Positions 63,126 through 64,000 of a stretch of DNA of 64,000 nucleotides are shown here, piece by piece. Below the pieces are notes generated by a model, which saw only the letters and a program-made list of their open reading frames with translations, was not told the DNA's origin and did no database searches. The stretch is from the NCBI GenBank assembly GCA_015056945.1, contig SVFH01000001.1:62001-126000 (forward strand). The letters run 5' to 3'. Source of the stretch: Lachnospiraceae bacterium (lineage in GTDB: Bacteria; Bacillota; Clostridia; Lachnospirales; Lachnospiraceae). Position numbers and translations under genes: made by a program. Each line of letters begins with the position of its first letter. Within the stretch, counting starts at the first letter, position 1.

Positions 63126-64000
63126 ATGTACGAAATTTTAGAAGCAAAGGAATTAGCGGACAGCATATACAAATTTGTTGTAAAAGCTCCCCGTTGCGCT
63201 GCATCATGTGAACCGGGACAATTTGTTATTGTACGTACACATGCTGATAGCGAGAGAATTCCTTTAACCGTATGCGATTATAATCGCGAAGAGGGAACTG
63301 TTACCATCGTAGTTCAGGTAATAGGCGCATCAACTTTTATTATGAAAACTTTAAAGAAGGGCGATTTTTTCCATGATTTTGTTGGACCCTTAGGAAGAGC
63401 TTCGGAATTTCTTGAGGAAGAAATTGATGCACTGAAGAACAAAAAAATTCTTTTTGTTGCCGGCGGTCTTGGTACTGCCCCTGTTTATCCTCAGGTGAAA
63501 TGGCTTCATGAACATGGCGTTGATGCTGATGTTATTGTGGGCGCAAAAACTAAGGATATGTTGATTATGGAAGAGGAAATGCGTGCAGTTGCCGGAACTC
63601 TTTATATTACAACTGATGACGGTTCTTATGAAAGAAGCGGTATGGTTACCAAAGTTATTGAAGATTTATATGCCGAAGGCAAGAAATATGATGTATGTGT
63701 TGCAATCGGTCCTATGATTATGATGAAATTTGTATGTCTTTTAACCAAGAAGCTTGATTTACATACCATTGTAAGTATGAATCCCATTATGGTTGACGGA
63801 ACCGGAATGTGCGGAGCTTGTCGTCTTACCGTTGATGGCCAGGTTAAGTTTGCATGTGTTGACGGACCTGAGTTTGACGGACATCTTGTTGATTTCGATG
63901 AGGCAATGAAGCGTCAGCAGATTTACAAGACCAAAGAAGGTCGTGCATACTTAAAAGAAAAAGAAGGCGATACACATCATGGCGGATGTGGACATTGCGG
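63126..64000 (+). CDS. NfnA-type FAD/NAD- and [2Fe-2S]-binding reductase subunit (3' cut by window end)
   Basis: About 291 codons are visible and the frame is still open at the end. The N-terminal FAD-binding barrel (about 1-100) has IPLTVCDYN, the NAD-binding half begins with FVAGGLGTAP, and a [2Fe-2S] cluster is bound by the cysteines of GTGMCGACRLTVDG and FACVDGPEF. This is the PyrK/SudB/NfnA family ('sulfide/dihydroorotate dehydrogenase-like'). In anaerobes its partner, a GltD-like subunit, normally follows at once and the pair forms the electron-bifurcating NADH-dependent ferredoxin:NADP+ oxidoreductase; that gene lies outside the window. GAGGAGGATG precedes the ATG. Confidence 0.85.
   Translation, partial: MYEILEAKELADSIYKFVVKAPRCAASCEPGQFVIVRTHADSERIPLTVCDYNREEGTVTIVVQVIGASTFIMKTLKKGDFFHDFVGPLGRASEFLEEEIDALKNKKILFVAGGLGTAPVYPQVKWLHEHGVDADVIVGAKTKDMLIMEEEMRAVAGTLYITTDDGSYERSGMVTKVIEDLYAEGKKYDVCVAIGPMIMMKFVCLLTKKLDLHTIVSMNPIMVDGTGMCGACRLTVDGQVKFACVDGPEFDGHLVDFDEAMKRQQIYKTKEGRAYLKEKEGDTHHGGCGHC

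Noticed and set aside
1-64000. CRISPR array, tRNA, rRNA, insertion sequence or prophage
   Set aside because: No regularly spaced repeats, no cloverleaf apart from the tRNA-like part of tmRNA, no transposase or phage structural gene, and no target-site duplications were recognised.

Overview
The window reads as the chromosome of a low-GC, anaerobic Gram-positive bacterium of the Clostridia, most likely a Lachnospiraceae-type gut organism. This is inferred from A/T-rich third codon positions, strong AGGAGG-type ribosome sites with occasional TTG/GTG starts, secG-rnr-smpB-ssrA synteny, the Rex redox repressor, a Re-type citrate synthase next to isocitrate dehydrogenase, a class B sortase with BspA-type leucine-rich repeat surface proteins, TepA beside FtsK/SpoIIIE, and formate-tetrahydrofolate ligase with FolD. 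No rRNA, tRNA, CRISPR array, insertion sequence or prophage was seen.

Layout. 0-11.4 kb: the end of a sodium:neurotransmitter-type symporter, a PHP phosphatase, then a glycolytic block (gap, pgk, a small membrane protein wedged between pgk and tpiA, tpiA), several membrane or zinc-ribbon proteins of unknown role, a hemolysin III family protein and gpmI. 11.4-14.9 kb: an accessory islet of decayed RHS polymorphic-toxin DNA holding two toxin-tail remnants, each followed by a probable immunity gene, and a second, internally deleted RHS fragment. 14.9-18.7 kb: a GH36 alpha-galactosidase and a GH43 glycosidase. 18.7-22.1 kb: secG, rnr, smpB and tmRNA, the trans-translation and RNA-decay group. 22.1-28.4 kb: a two-component system, a lipoprotein, a PilZ protein and an EF-G-2-like GTPase.

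28.4-39.2 kb is a surface and sensing region: a TIR-transmembrane-LRR protein with Toll-like topology, two unknown small genes, a cysteine-rich repeat protein, a class B sortase, its probable wall-anchored LRR substrate (TPKTG signal), and a secreted LRR protein. 39.2-41.9 kb: Re-citrate synthase and NADP isocitrate dehydrogenase, which with an aconitase encoded elsewhere would supply 2-oxoglutarate. They sit under a promoter covered by a dyad symmetry and end in a perfect 27-bp inverted repeat. 42-52 kb: an ABC-F ATPase, rex, NAD(P)HX repair enzyme, alanine racemase, a MazF-type RNase with no visible antitoxin, a CBS/CorC membrane protein, YebC and an O-acetylhomoserine sulfhydrylase-type enzyme. 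52-56 kb: a polyprenyl-phosphate sugar synthase-like GT2 followed by a large membrane protein, then TepA. 56-64 kb: FtsK/SpoIIIE, Fhs and FolD (one-carbon metabolism), a zinc-ribbon/TPR/chitobiase-C membrane protein, and the start of an NfnA-type flavoprotein cut by the window end.

Most of the window is housekeeping. The parts that deserve attention are the TIR-LRR protein and sortase/LRR locus, the toxin islet, the orphan MazF, the G4-altered EF-G-2 and the symmetrical regulatory DNA at 39.15 kb and 41.9 kb. All assignments come from reading the sequence; no database search or structure prediction was run.
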